A DNA stretch of 64,000 nucleotides from Synaphobranchus kaupii (lineage: Eukaryota; Chordata; Actinopteri; Anguilliformes; Synaphobranchidae): the NCBI GenBank assembly GCA_029718625.1, contig CM056387.1, positions 36,655,256 through 36,719,255 on the forward strand, read 5' to 3'. Shown here in pieces: positions 23,199 through 36,600 of this stretch. Below the pieces are notes generated by a model. It saw nothing but the letters and a program-made list of their open reading frames with translations, ran no database searches and had not been told where the DNA came from. Position 1 is the first letter of the stretch. Every line of letters begins with the position of its first letter. The position numbers and the translations under genes were made by a program.

Positions 23199-26100
23199 TT
23201 GTATAATTTCGCCGGTCACTAGCTACGTGGAGCTCTGGACGCTGGGCGCGGTTTGGGTTTTAAACCCTTTAAAGCCGGAGCGTTCTAATTTAATTGCAAT
23301 TGTTCTGATGGTTTGACGTATAATAGCTCTGCCGTCCAATCACTGATTTTCTTTGAGAAAAATGCTAGTTACAGATGACAAAATAAGCTACAATTTAATA
23401 TAATCGGTTCATGAGCTTAGTGGGCGGGGATTTATTTCTAGACCGCTAAATGAAACCGCACGTCAACCTCGTAAATCGTAGGTCGGTTCATTCAAAACAA
23501 TATTTTATATGAATGGACATTATGCTAAGTAGACTAACATTGTGTTATTGTTGTGCTTTTTATCTAACGTTATGCTGGAGCATAAAGTGTATTTTGTATA
23601 ATGTCATTCTCACTAAACACCCCTTTAATGACTCAGAAATGGTTTTATATTTTATGGATTAATTAAATTGCTATTTTAGCTATTCCTGACATAAGCATCA
23701 AGCGTTTGCTGTAAGATGATGTTTTTGCAAGTTTACAGCCCTTTACTTACTCAGAAATGGTTTTATACGATATGTAATGGATTAATTAAATGGTAAATAA
23801 TTACATAATTATGCACTGCAGCAAAGGATGGACATTTAGCCATCTGATACAGTCCCTGAAGAGAAGGAGGGTGCACGACACGGAGGACCGTCAGGCATGC
23901 ACTTACTGTTATCTTACTGTATTGATACAACCGGAGCCCCCCTATCAGGAACGCGGATATGGGGGGCTCCGGTTGTATAATTTCGCCGGTCACTAGCTAC
24001 GTGGAGCTCTGGACGCTGGGCGCGGTTTGGGTTTTAAACCCTTTAAAGCCGGAGCGTTCTAATTTAATTGCAATTGTTCTGATGGTTTGACGTATAATAG
24101 CTCTGCCGTCCAATCACTGATTTTCTTTGAGAAAAATGCTAGTTACAGATGACAAAATAAGCTACAATTTAATATAATCGGTTCATGAGCTTAGTGGGCG
24201 GGGATTTATTTCTAGACCGCTAAATGAAACCGCACGTCAACCTCGTAAATCGTAGGTCGGTTCATTCAAAACAATATTTTATATGAATGGACATTATGCT
24301 AAGTAGACTAACATTGTGTTATTGTTGTGCTTTTTATCTAACGTTATGCTGGAGCATAAAGTGTATTTTGTATAATGTCATTCTCACTAAACACCCCTTT
24401 AATGACTCAGAAATGGTTTTATATTTTATGGATTAATTAAATTGCTATTTTAGCTATTCCTGACATAAGCATCAAGCGTTTGCTGTAAGATGATGTTTTT
24501 GCAAGTTTACAGCCCTTTACTTACTCAGAAATGGTTTTATACGATATGTAATGGATTAATTAAATGGTAAATAATTACATAATTATGCACTGCAGCAAAG
24601 GATGGACATTTAGCCATCTGATACAGTCCCTGAAGAGAAGGAGGGTGCACGACACGGAGGACCGTCAGGCATGCACTTACTGTTATCTTACTGTATTGAT
24701 ACAACCTATAATTTCGCCGGTCACTAGCTACGTGGAACTCCGGACGCTGGGCGCGGTTTGGGTTTTAAACTGTTTTAAACCCTTTAAAGCCGGAGCGTTC
24801 TAATTTAATTACAATTGTTCTGATGGTTTGACGTATAATACCTCTGCCGTCCAATCACTTATTTTCTTTGAGAAAAATGCTAGATACAGATGACAAAATA
24901 AGCTACAATTTAATATAATTGGTTCATGAGCTTAGTGGGCGGGGATTTATTTCTAGACCGCTAAATGAAACCGCACGTCAACCTCGTAAATCGTAGGTCG
25001 GTTCATTCAAAACAATATTTTATATGAATGGACATTATGCTAAGTAGACTAACATTGTGTTATTGTTGTGCTTTTTATCTAACGTTATGCTGGAGCATAA
25101 AGTGTATTTTGTATAATGTCATTCTCACTAAACACCCCTTTAATGACTCAGAAATGGTTTTATATTTTATGGATTAATTAAATGGCTATTTTAGCTATTC
25201 CTGACATAAGCATCAAGCGTTTGCTGTAAGATGATGTGTTTGCAAGTTTACAGCCCTTTACTTACTCAGAAATGGTTTTATACGATATGTAATGGATTAA
25301 TTAAATGGTAAATAATTACATAATTATGCACTGCAGCAAAGGATGGACATTTAGCCATCTGATACAGTCCCTGAAGAGAAGGAGGGTGCACGACACGGAG
25401 GACCGTCAGGCATGCACTTACTGTTATCTTACTGTATTGATACAACCGGAGCCCCCCTATCCGCGTTCCTTAGGAACGCGGATATGGGGGGCTCCGGTTG
25501 TATAATTTCGCCGGTCACTAGCTACGTGTAGCTCTGGACGCTGGGCGCGGTTTGGGTTTTAAACCCTTTAAAGCGGGAGCGTTCTAATTTAATTGCAATT
25601 GTTCTGATGGTTTGACGTATAATAGCTCTGCCGTCCAATCACTGATTTTCTTTGAGAAAAATGCTAGTTACAGATGACAAAATAAGCTACAATTTAATAT
25701 AATCGGTTCATGAGCTTAGTGGGCGGGGATTTATTTCTAGACCGCTAAATGAAACCGCACGTCAACCTCGTAAATCGTAGGTCGGTTCATTCAAAACAAT
25801 ATTTTATATGAATGGACATTATGCTAAGTAGACTAACATTGTGTTATTGTTGTGCTTTTTATCTAACGTTATGCTGGAGCATAAAGTGTATTTTGTATAA
25901 TGTCATTCTCACTAAACACCCCTTTAATGACTCAGAAATGGTTTTATATTTTATGGATTAATTAAATTGCTATTTTAGCTATTCCTGACATAAGCATCAA
26001 GCGTTTGCTGTAAGATGATGTTTTTGCAAGTTTACAGCCCTTTACTTACTCAGAAATGGTTTTATACGATATGTAATGGATTAATTAAATGGTAAATAAT

Positions 26101-29100
26101 TACATAATTATGCACTGCAGCAAAGGATGGACATTTAGCCATCTGATACAGTCCCTGAAGAGAAGGAGGGTGCACGACACGGAGGACCGTCAGGCATGCA
26201 CTTACTGTTATCTTACTGTATTGATACAACCTATAATTTCGCCGGTCACTAGCTACGTGGAACTCCGGACGCTGGGCGCGGTTTGGGTTTTAAACTGTTT
26301 TAAACCCTTTAAAGCCGGAGCGTTCTAATTTAATTACAATTGTTCTGATGGTTTGACGTATAATACCTCTGCCGTCCAATCACTGATTTTCTTTGAGAAA
26401 AATGCTAGATACAGATGACAAAATAAGCTACAATTTAATATAATTGGTTCATGAGCTTAGTGGGCGGGGATTTATTTCTAGACCGCTAAATGAAACCGCA
26501 CGTCAACCTCGTAAATCGTAGGTCGGTTCATTCAAAACAATATTTTATATGAATGGACATTATGCTAAGTAGACTAACATTGTGTTATTGTTGTGCTTTT
26601 TATCTAACGTTATGCTGGAGCATAAAGTGTATTTTGTATAATGTCATTCTCACTAAACACCCCTTTAATGACTCAGAAATGGTTTTATATTTTATGGATT
26701 AATTAAATGGCTATTTTAGCTATTCCTGACATAAGCATCAAGCGTTTGCTGTAAGATGATGTTTTTGCAAGTTTACAGCCCTTTACTTACTCAGAAATGG
26801 TTTTATACGATATGTAATGGATTAATTAAATGGTAAATAATTACATAATTATGCACTGCAGCAAAGGATGGACATTTAGCCATCTGATACAGTCCCTGAA
26901 GAGAAGGAGGGTGCACGACACGGAGGACCGTCAGGCATGCACTTACTGTTATCTTACTGTATTGATACAACCTATAATTTCGCCGGTCACTAGCTACGTG
27001 GAACTCCGGACGCTGGGCGCGGTTTGGGTTTTAAACTGTTTTAAACCCTTTAAAGCCGGAGCGTTCTAATTTAATTACAATTGTTCTGATGGTTTGACGT
27101 ATAATACCTCTGCCGTCCAATCACTGATTTTCTTTGAGAAAAATGCTAGATACAGATGACAAAATAAGCTACAATTTAATATAATTGGTTCATGAGCTTA
27201 GTGGGCGGGGATTTATTTCTAGACCGCTAAATTAAACCGCACGTCAACCTCGTAAATCGTAGGTCGGTTCATTCAAAACAATATTTTATATGAATGGACA
27301 TTATGCTAAGTAGACTAACATTGTGTTATTGTTGTGCTTTTTATCTAACGTTATGCTGGAGCATAAAGTGTATTTTGTATAATGTCATTCTCACTAAACA
27401 CCCCTTTAATGACTCAGAAATGGTTTTATATTTTATGGATTAATTAAATGGCTATTTTAGCTATTCCTGACATAAGCATCAAGCGTTTGCTGTAAGATGA
27501 TGTTTTTGCAAGTTTACAGCCCTTTACTTACTCAGAAATGGTTTTATACGATATGTAATGGATTAATTAAATGGTAAATAATTACATAATTATGCACTGC
27601 AGCAAAGGATGGACATTTAGCCATCTGATACAGTCCCTGAAGAGAAGGAGGGTGCACGACACGGAGGACCGTCAGGCATGCACTTACTGTTATCTTACTG
27701 TATTGATACAACCTATAATTTCGCCGGTCACTAGCTACGTGGAACTCCGGACGCTGGGCGCGGTTTGGGTTTTAAACTGTTTTAAACCCTTTAAAGCCGG
27801 AGCGTTCTAATTTAATTACAATTGTTCTGATGGTTTGACGTATAATACCTCTGCCGTCCAATCACTGATTTTCTTTGAGAAAAATGCTAGATACAGATGA
27901 CAAAATAAGCTACAATTTAATATAATTGGTTCATGAGCTTAGTGGGCGGGGATTTATTTCTAGACCGCTAAATGAAACCGCACGTCAACCTCGTAAATCG
28001 TAGGTCGGTTCATTCAAAACAATATTTTATATGAATGGACATTATGCTAAGTAGACTAACATTGTGTTATTGTTGTGCTTTTTATCTAACGTTATGCTGG
28101 AGCATAAAGTGTATTTTGTATAATGTCATTCTCACTAAACACCCCTTTAATGACTCAGAAATGGTTTTATATTTTATGGATTAATTAAATGGCTATTTTA
28201 GCTATTCCTGACATAAGCATCAAGCGTTTGCTGTAAGATGATGTTTTTGCAAGTTTACAGCCCTTTACTTACTCAGAAATGGTTTTATACGATATGTAAT
28301 GGATTAATTAAATGGTAAATAATTACATAATTATGCACTGCAGCAAAGGATGGACATTTAGCCATCTGATACAGTCCCTGAAGAGAAGGAGGGTGCACGA
28401 CACGGAGGACCGTCAGGCATGCACTTACTGTTATCTTACTGTATTGATACAACCGGAGCCCCCCTATCCGCGTTCCTTAGTTAGGAACGCGGATATGGGG
28501 GGCTCCGGTTGTATAATTTCGCCGGTCACTAGCTACGTGGAGCTCTGGACGCTGGGCGCGGTTTGGGTTTTAAACCCTTTAAAGCCGGAGCGTTCTAATT
28601 TAATTGCAATTGTTCTGATGGTTTGACGTATAATAGCTCTGCCGTCCAATCACTGATTTTCTTTGAGAAAAATGCTAGTTACAGATGACAAAATAAGCTA
28701 CAATTTAATATAATCGGTTCATGAGCTTAGTGGGCGGGGATTTATTTCTAGACCGCTAAATGAAACCGCACGTCAACCTCGTAAATCGTAGGTCGGTTCA
28801 TTCAAAACAATATTTTATATGAATGGACATTATGCTAAGTAGACTAACATTGTGTTATTGTTGTGCTTTTTATCTAACGTTATGCTGGAGCATAAAGTGT
28901 ATTTTGTATAATGTAATTCTCACTAAACACCCCTTTAATGACTCAGAAATGGTTTTATATTTTATGGATTAATTAAATTGCTATTTTAGCTATTCCTGAC
29001 ATAAGCATCAAGCGTTTGCTGTAAGATGATGTTTTTGCAAGTTTACAGCCCTTTACTTACTCAGAAATGGTTTTATACGATATGTAATGGATTAATTAAA

Positions 29101-29117
29101 TGGTAAATAATTACATA

Positions 29118-30649
29118 CACTACTCACAAAAAGTTAGGGATATTTGGCTTTCGGGTGAAATTTATGGAAAATGTAAGTTCACGCTACAGTGATATTATAC
29201 GTATCATGAAAGTAGGGCATTTAAGTAGAAGCATGCAATGGTGATTTCCTCATCTCAAACAATTTATTGAAACAAAAGCCAACAACAGTGGTGGGTATAC
29301 CACAACAAAAATGTCAATGTCTCAATAACTTGGCATGTGCCCTCGAGCATCAATTACAGCTTGACAACGACGTCTCATGCTGTTCACAAGTCGACTTATT
29401 GTCTGCTGAGGCATGGCATCCCACTTTTCTTGAAGGGCGGCCCTCAGGTCATTGAGGTTCTGGGGTACAGAGTTACGAGCCTCTACACGGTGAGTCAGCT
29501 GATCCCATAGGTTTTCTATGGGATTCAGGTCTGGAGAAAGTGCAGGCCACTCCATTTGAGGTACCCCAGTCTCCAGCAGCCTTTCCCTAATGATGCGACC
29601 TCGATGAGCTGGAGCATTGTCGTCCATGAAGATGAAATTAGGCCTGTGTTGTTCATGCAGGGGCACAATGACTGGATTAATGATGTTATTCAGGTAGTAT
29701 GGGCTTGTCACTGTACCATTCACAAAGTGTAGGGCAGTTCTGTATTGACTAGACACACCTGCCCACACTGTAACACCGCCACCACCAAAGGGTCGTCTGG
29801 TGACAACAGTGGCTGATGCATAGCGCTCTCCTTGACGTCTCCAACATCGTTGGCGGCCATCATTTCTGCTCAACGTGAATCGACTTTCATCAGAGAACAG
29901 CACTGAGGCCCACTGGTCCCTCGTCCAGCGTAAATGCTCCCTGGCCCATGCAAGACGATGACGCCTGTGCCTGGTGGTGTGGTCAGGTACCCTTGCAGGT
30001 CGTCTAGCACGCAGACCACGCTGATGTAAACGGTTTCGAATGGTCTGACGTGACACTTGGGTGCCTCTAACCTCCCTTAAATGTGCCTGGAGTTGAGTGG
30101 CATTCATCATCCGGTTCCGCAGGGCACTGTTCACAATGAAGCGGTCATCAGTGTGGGATGTGGCCAAAGGACGTCCACTTCTATGCCTTTCTGTGACTCT
30201 TCCAGTCTCTCTGTATCTCTGTTGCAACCTGCTGATGACACTCTGTGACACTCTAAGCTCAGTGGCCACTTCCCCTCTGAGAACATCCTGTTTGAAGCCT
30301 CGCAATGGCGAGGTACTGTTGATCAATTGTTAGGTGTCGTCTTGGTCTCATGATGTCAAAATGTGAACAGCATGATGAAGAGGACTGTTTAAATACCAAT
30401 TCTAATTGAACCAGGAAATGTATTGGTCGATTCATGGATCAAACACCTGTTGTGAATTTTGCCGTTCAGCTCCTTGTTAGAGAACAGCAAGTTGTGCAAA
30501 AAGTACTGAAACATTGAATAGTTGGACATGTGCATTCAAAAGTTTAGAGAAGGTCAAATTAATTTCACCTGTAAAGGTTATAGTGCATTTTAGGTTCATC
30601 CTGAAATTTCACCCGAAAGCCGAATATCCCTAACTTTTTGTGAGTAGTG
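29118..30649 (-). mobile_element. Tc1/mariner element, copy 2 (duplicate of copy 1)
   Basis: A 1532-bp copy in the same monomer position with the same TA flanks (29116-29117, 30650-30651). It appears identical to copy 1 except for one extra C at 30272-30275. Flanking monomers also match those around copy 1. It therefore arose by duplication of a block of the array, not by a second transposition. Confidence 0.93.
29322..30351 (-). pseudogene. Tc1-like transposase with one-base frameshift
   Basis: Same gene as the copy at 17154-18182. The DDE triad, linker and C-terminus are unchanged. One extra C in a C run (CCCC at 30272-30275, CCC in copy 1) shifts the frame after about 25 residues and separates the normal N-terminus from the rest of the helix-turn-helix region. 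An open frame from 30326 downstream starts with unrelated residues. The indel is the first of a cluster of homopolymer indels continuing to about 36.3 kb, so a consensus error is a real alternative to a true mutation. Confidence 0.85.
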
Positions 30650-33600
30650 TAATTATGCACTGCAGCAAAGGATGGACATTTAGCCATCTGATACAGTCCC
30701 TGAAGAGAAGGAGGGTGCACGACACGGAGGACCGTCAGGCATGCACTTACTGTTATCTTACTGTATTGATACAACCTATAATTTCGCCGGTCACTAGCTA
30801 CGTGGAACTCCGGACGCTGGGCGCGGTTTGGGTTTTAAACTGTTTTAAACCCTTTAAAGCCGGAGGCGTTCTAATTTAATTACAATTGTTCTGATGGTTT
30901 GACGTATAATACCTCTGCCGTCCAATCACTGATTTTCTTTGAGAAAAATGCTAGATACAGATGACAAAATAAGCTACAATTTAATATAATTGGTTCATGA
31001 GCTTAGTGGGCGGGGATTTATTTCTAGACCGCTAAATGAAACCGCACGTCAACCTCGTAAATCGTAGGTCGGTTCATTCAAAACAATATTTTATATGAAT
31101 GGACATTATGCTAAGTAGACTAACATTGTGTTATTGTTGTGCTTTTTATCTAACGTTATGCTGGAGCATAAAGTGTATTTTGTATAATGTCATTCTCACT
31201 AAACACCCCTTTAATGACTCAGAAATGGTTTTATATTTTATGGATTAATTAAATGGCTATTTTAGCTATTCCTGACATAAGCATCAAGCGTTTGCTGTAA
31301 GATGATGTTTTTGCAAGGTTTACAGCCCTTTACTTACTCAGAAATGGTTTTATACGATATGTAATGGATTAATGAAATGGTAAATAATTACATAATTATG
31401 CACTGCAGCAAAGGATGGACATTTAGCCATCTGATACAGTCCCTGAAGAGAAGGAGGGTGCACGACACGGAGGACCGTCAGGCATGCACTTACTGTTATC
31501 TTACTGTATTGATACAACCGGAGCCCCCCTATCCGCGTTCCTTAGTTCCTAAGGAACGCGGATATGGGGGGCTCCGGTTGTATAATTTCGCCGGTCACTA
31601 GCTACGTGGAGCTCTGGACGCTGGGCGCGGTTTGGGTTTTAAACCCTTTAAAGCCGGAGCGTTCTAATTTAATTGCAATTGTTCTGATGGTTTGACGTAT
31701 AATAGCTCTGCCGTCCAATCACTGATTTTCTTTGAGAAAAATGCTAGTTACAGATGACAAAATAAGCTACAATTTAATATAATCGGTTCATGAGCTTAGT
31801 GGGCAGGGATTTATTTCTAGACCGCTAAATGAAACCGCACGTCAACCTCGTAAATCGTAGGTCGGTTCATTCAAAACAATATTTTATATGAATGGACATT
31901 ATGCTAAGTAGACTAACATTGTGTTATTGTTGTGCTTTTTATCTAACGTTATGCTGGAGCATAAAGTGTATTTTGTATAATGTCATTCTCACTAAACACC
32001 CCTTTAATGACTCAGAAATGGTTTTATATTTTATGGATTAATTAAATGGCTATTTTAGCTATTCCTGACATAAGCATCAAGCGTTTGCTGTAAGATGATG
32101 TTTTTGCAAGTTTACAGCCCTTTACTTACTCAGAAATGGTTTTATACGATATGTAATGGATTAATTAAATGGTAAATAATTACATAATTATGCACTGCAG
32201 CAAAGATGGACATTTAGCCATCTGATACAGTCCCTGAAGAGAAGGAGGGTGCACGACACGGAGGACCGTCAGGCATGCACTTACTGTTATCTTACTGTAT
32301 TGATACAACCTATAATTTCGCCGGTCACTAGCTACGTGGAACTCCGGACGCTGGGCGCGGTTTGGGTTTTAAACTGTTTTAAACCCTTTAAAGCCGGAGC
32401 GTTCTAATTTAATTACAATTGTTCTGATGGTTTGACGTATAATACCTCTGCCGTCCAATCACTGATTTTCTTTGAGAAAAATGCTAGATACAGATGACAA
32501 AATAAGCTACAATTTAATATAATTGGTTCATGAGCTTAGTGGGCGGGGATTTATTTCTAGACCGCTAAATGAAACCGCACGTCAACCTCGTAAATCGTAG
32601 GTCGGTTCATTCAAACAATATTTTATATGAATGGACATTATGCTAAGTAGACTAACATTGTGTTATTGTTGTGCTTTTTATCTAACGTTATGCTGGAGCA
32701 TAAAGTGTATTTTGTATAATGTCATTCTCACTAAACACCCCTTTAATGACTCAGAAATGGTTTTATATTTTATGGATTAATTAAATGGCTATTTTAGCTA
32801 TTCCTGACATAAGCATCAAGCGTTTGCTGTAAGATGATGTTTTTGCAAGTTTACAGCCCTTTACTTACTCAGAAATGGTTTTATACGATATGTAATGGAT
32901 TAATTAAATGGTAAATAATTACATAATTATGCACTGCAGCAAAGGATGGACATTTAGCCATCTGATACAGTCCCTGAAGAGAAGGAGGGTGCACGACACG
33001 AGGACCGTCAGGCATGCACTTACTGTTATCTTACTGTATTGATACAACCTATAATTTCGCCGGTCACTAGCTACGTGGAACTCCGGACGCTGGGCGCGGT
33101 TTGGGTTTTAAACTGTTTTAAACCCTTTAAAGCCGGAGCGTTCTAATTTAATTACAATTGTTCTGATGGTTTGACGTATAATACCTCTGCCGTCCAATCA
33201 CTGATTTTCTTTGAGAAAAATGCTAGATACAGATGACAAAATAAGCTACAATTTAATATAATTGGTTCATGAGCTTAGTGGGCGGGGATTTATTTCTAGA
33301 CCGCTAAATGAAACCGCACGTCAACCTCGTAAATCGTAGGTCGGTTCATTCAAAACAATATTTTATATGAATGGACATTATGCTAAGTAGACTAACATTG
33401 TGTTATTGTTGTGCTTTTTATCTAACGTTATGCTGGAGCATAAAGTGTATTTTGTATAATGTCATTCTCACTAAACACCCCTTTAATGACTCAGAAATGG
33501 TTTTATATTTTATGGATTAATTAAATGGCTATTTTAGCTATTCCTGACATAAGCATCAAGCGTTTGCTGTAAGATGATTGTTTTTGCAAGTTTACAGCCC

Positions 33601-36600
33601 TTTACTTACTCAGAAATGGTTTTATACGATATGTAATGGATTAATTAAATGGTAAATAATTACATAATTATGCACTGCAGCAAAGGATGGACATTTAGCC
33701 ATCTGATACAGTCCCTGAAGAGAAGGAGGGTGCACGACACGGAGGACCGTCAGGCATGCACTTACTGTTATCTTACTGTATTGATACAACCTATAATTTC
33801 GCCGGTCACTAGCTACGTGGAACTCCGGACGCTGGGCGCGGTTTGGGTTTTAAACTGTTTTAAACCCTTTAAAGCCGGAGCGTTCTAATTTAATTACAAT
33901 TGTTCTGATGGTTTGACGTATAATACCTCTGCCGTCCAATCACTGATTTTCTTTGAGAAAAATGCTAGATACAGATGACAAAATAAGCTACAATGTAATA
34001 TAATTGGTTCATGAGCTTAGTGGGCGGGGATTATTTCTAGACCGCTAAATGAAACCGCACGTCAACCTCGTAAATCGTAGGTCGGTTCATTCAAAACAAT
34101 ATTTTATATGAATGGACATTATGCTAAGTAGACTAACATTGTGTTATTGTTGTGCTTTTTATCTAACGTTATGCTGGAGCATAAAGTGTATTTTGTATAA
34201 TGTCATTCTCACTAAACACCCCTTTAATGACTCAGAAATGGTTTTATATTTTATGGATTAATTAAATGGCTATTTTAGCTATTCCTGACATAAGCATCAA
34301 GCGTTTGCTGTAAGATGATGTTTTTGCAAGTTTACAGCCCTTTACTTACTCAGAAATGGTTTTATACGATATGTAATGGATTAATTAAATGGTAAATAAT
34401 TACATAATTATGCACTGCAGCAAAGGATGGACATTTAGCCATCTGATACAGTCCCTGAAGAGAAGGAGGGTGCACGACACGGAGGACCGTCAGGCATGCA
34501 CTTACTGTTATCTTACTGTATTGATACAACCGGAGCCCCCCTATCCGCGTTCCTTAGTTCCTAAGGAACGCGGATATGGGGGGCTCCGGTTGTATAATTT
34601 CGCCGGTCACTAGCTACGTGGAGCTCTGGACGCTGGGCGCGGTTTGGGTTTTAAACCCTTTAAAGCCGGAGCGTTCTAATTTAATTGCAATTGTTCTGAT
34701 GGTTTGACGTATAATAGCTCTGCCGTCCAATCACTGATTTTCTTTGAGAAAAATGCTAGTTACAGATGACAAAATAAGCTACAATTTTAATATAATCGGT
34801 TCATGAGCTTAGTGGGCAGGGATTTATTTCTAGACCGCTAAATGAAACCGCACGTCAACCTCGTAAATCGTAGGTCGGTTCATTCAAAACAATATTTTAT
34901 ATGAATGGACATTATGCTAAGTAGACTGACATTGTGTTATTGTTGTGCTTTTTATCTAACGTTATGCTGGAGCATAAAGTGTATTTTGTATAATGTCATT
35001 CTCACTAAACACCCCTTTAATGACTCAGAAATGGTTTTATATTTTATGGATTAATTAAATGGCTATTTTAGCTATTCCTGACATAAGCATCAAGCGTTTG
35101 CTGTAAGATGATGTTTTTGCAAGTTTACAGCCCTTTACTAACTCAGAAATGTTTTATACGATATGTAATGGATTAATTAAATGGTAAATAATTACATAAT
35201 TATGCACTGCAGCAAAGGATGGACATTTAGCCATCTGATACAGTCCCTGAAGAGAAGGAGGGTGCACGACACGGAGGACCGTCAGGCATGCACTTACTGT
35301 TATCTTACTGTATTGATACAACCTATAATTTCGCCGGTCACTAGCTACGTGGAACTCCGGACGCTGGGCGCGGTTTGGGTTTTAAACTGTTTTAAACCCT
35401 TTAAAGCCGGAGCGTTCTAATTTAATTACAATTGTTCTGATGGTTTGACGTATAATACCTCTGCCGTCCAATCACTGATTTTCTTTGAGAAAAATGCTAG
35501 ATACAGATGACAAAATAAGCTACAATTTAATATAATTGGTTCATGAGCTTAGTGGGCGGGGATTTATTTCTAGACCGCTAAATGAAACCGCACGTCAACC
35601 TCGTAAATCGTAGGTCGGTTCATTCAAAACAATATTTTATATGAATGGACATTATGCTAAGTAGACTAACATTGTGTTATTGTTGTGCTTTTTATCTAAC
35701 GTTATGCTGGAGCATAAAGTGTATTTGTATAATGTCATTCTCACTAAACACCCCTTTAATGACTCAGAAATGGTTTTATATTTTATGGATTAATTAAATG
35801 GCTATTTTAGCTATTCCTGACATAAGCATCAAGCGTTTGCTGTAAGATGATGTTTTTGCAAGTTTACAGCCCTTTACTTACTCAGAAATGGTTTTATACG
35901 ATATGTAATGGATTAATTAAATGGTAAATAATTACATAATTATGCACTGCAGCAAAGGATGGACATTTAGCCATCTGATACAGTCCCTGAAGAGAAGGAG
36001 GGTGCACGACACGGAGGACCGTCAGGCATGCACTTACTGTTATCTTACTGTATTGATACAACCTATAATTTCGCCGGTCACTAGCTACGTGGAACTCCGG
36101 ACGCTGGGCGCGGTTTGGGTTTTAAACTGTTTTAAACCCTTTAAAGCCGGAGCGTTCTAATTTAATTACAATTGTTCTGATGGTTTGACGTATAATAGCT
36201 CTGCCGTCCAATCACTGATTTTCTTTTAGAAAAATGCTAGTTACAGATGACAAAATAAGCTACAATTTAATATATAATTGGTTCATGAGCTTAGTGGGCG
36301 GGGATTTATTTCTAGACCGCTAAATGAAACCGCACGTCAACCTCGTAAATCGTAGGTCGGTTCATTCAAAACAATATTTTATATGAATGGACATTATGCT
36401 AAGTAGTCTAACATTGTGTTATTGTTGTGCTTTTTATCTAACGTTATTCTGGAGCATAAAGTGTTTTCTGTATAATGTAATTCCCACTAAACACCCCTTT
36501 AATGACTCAGAAATGGTTTTATATTTTATGGATTAATTAAATGGCTATTTTAGCTATTCCTGACATAAGCATCAAGCGTTTGCTGTAAGATGATGTTTTT

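Larger units (their letters stand above)
18481..29117 (+). repeat. 741-bp satellite array, segment 2
   Basis: Units start near 19206, 19998, 20739, 21527, 22268, 23009, 23790, 24564, 25305, 26089, 26830, 27571 and 28312, following the second half of the unit split by the Tc1 element. The block from 23790 onward repeats the order and private variants of the block starting at 12363: TTATTTTC for TGATTTTC, GTGTTTGC, ACGTGTAGCTC, AAAGCGGGAGC, AAATTAAACC. It has one additional type A unit. Confidence 0.95.

Noticed and set aside
29118..30649. Second independent Tc1 insertion at the same monomer position
   Set aside because: Shared private variants in several flanking monomers and near-identity of the element show duplication of one insertion.
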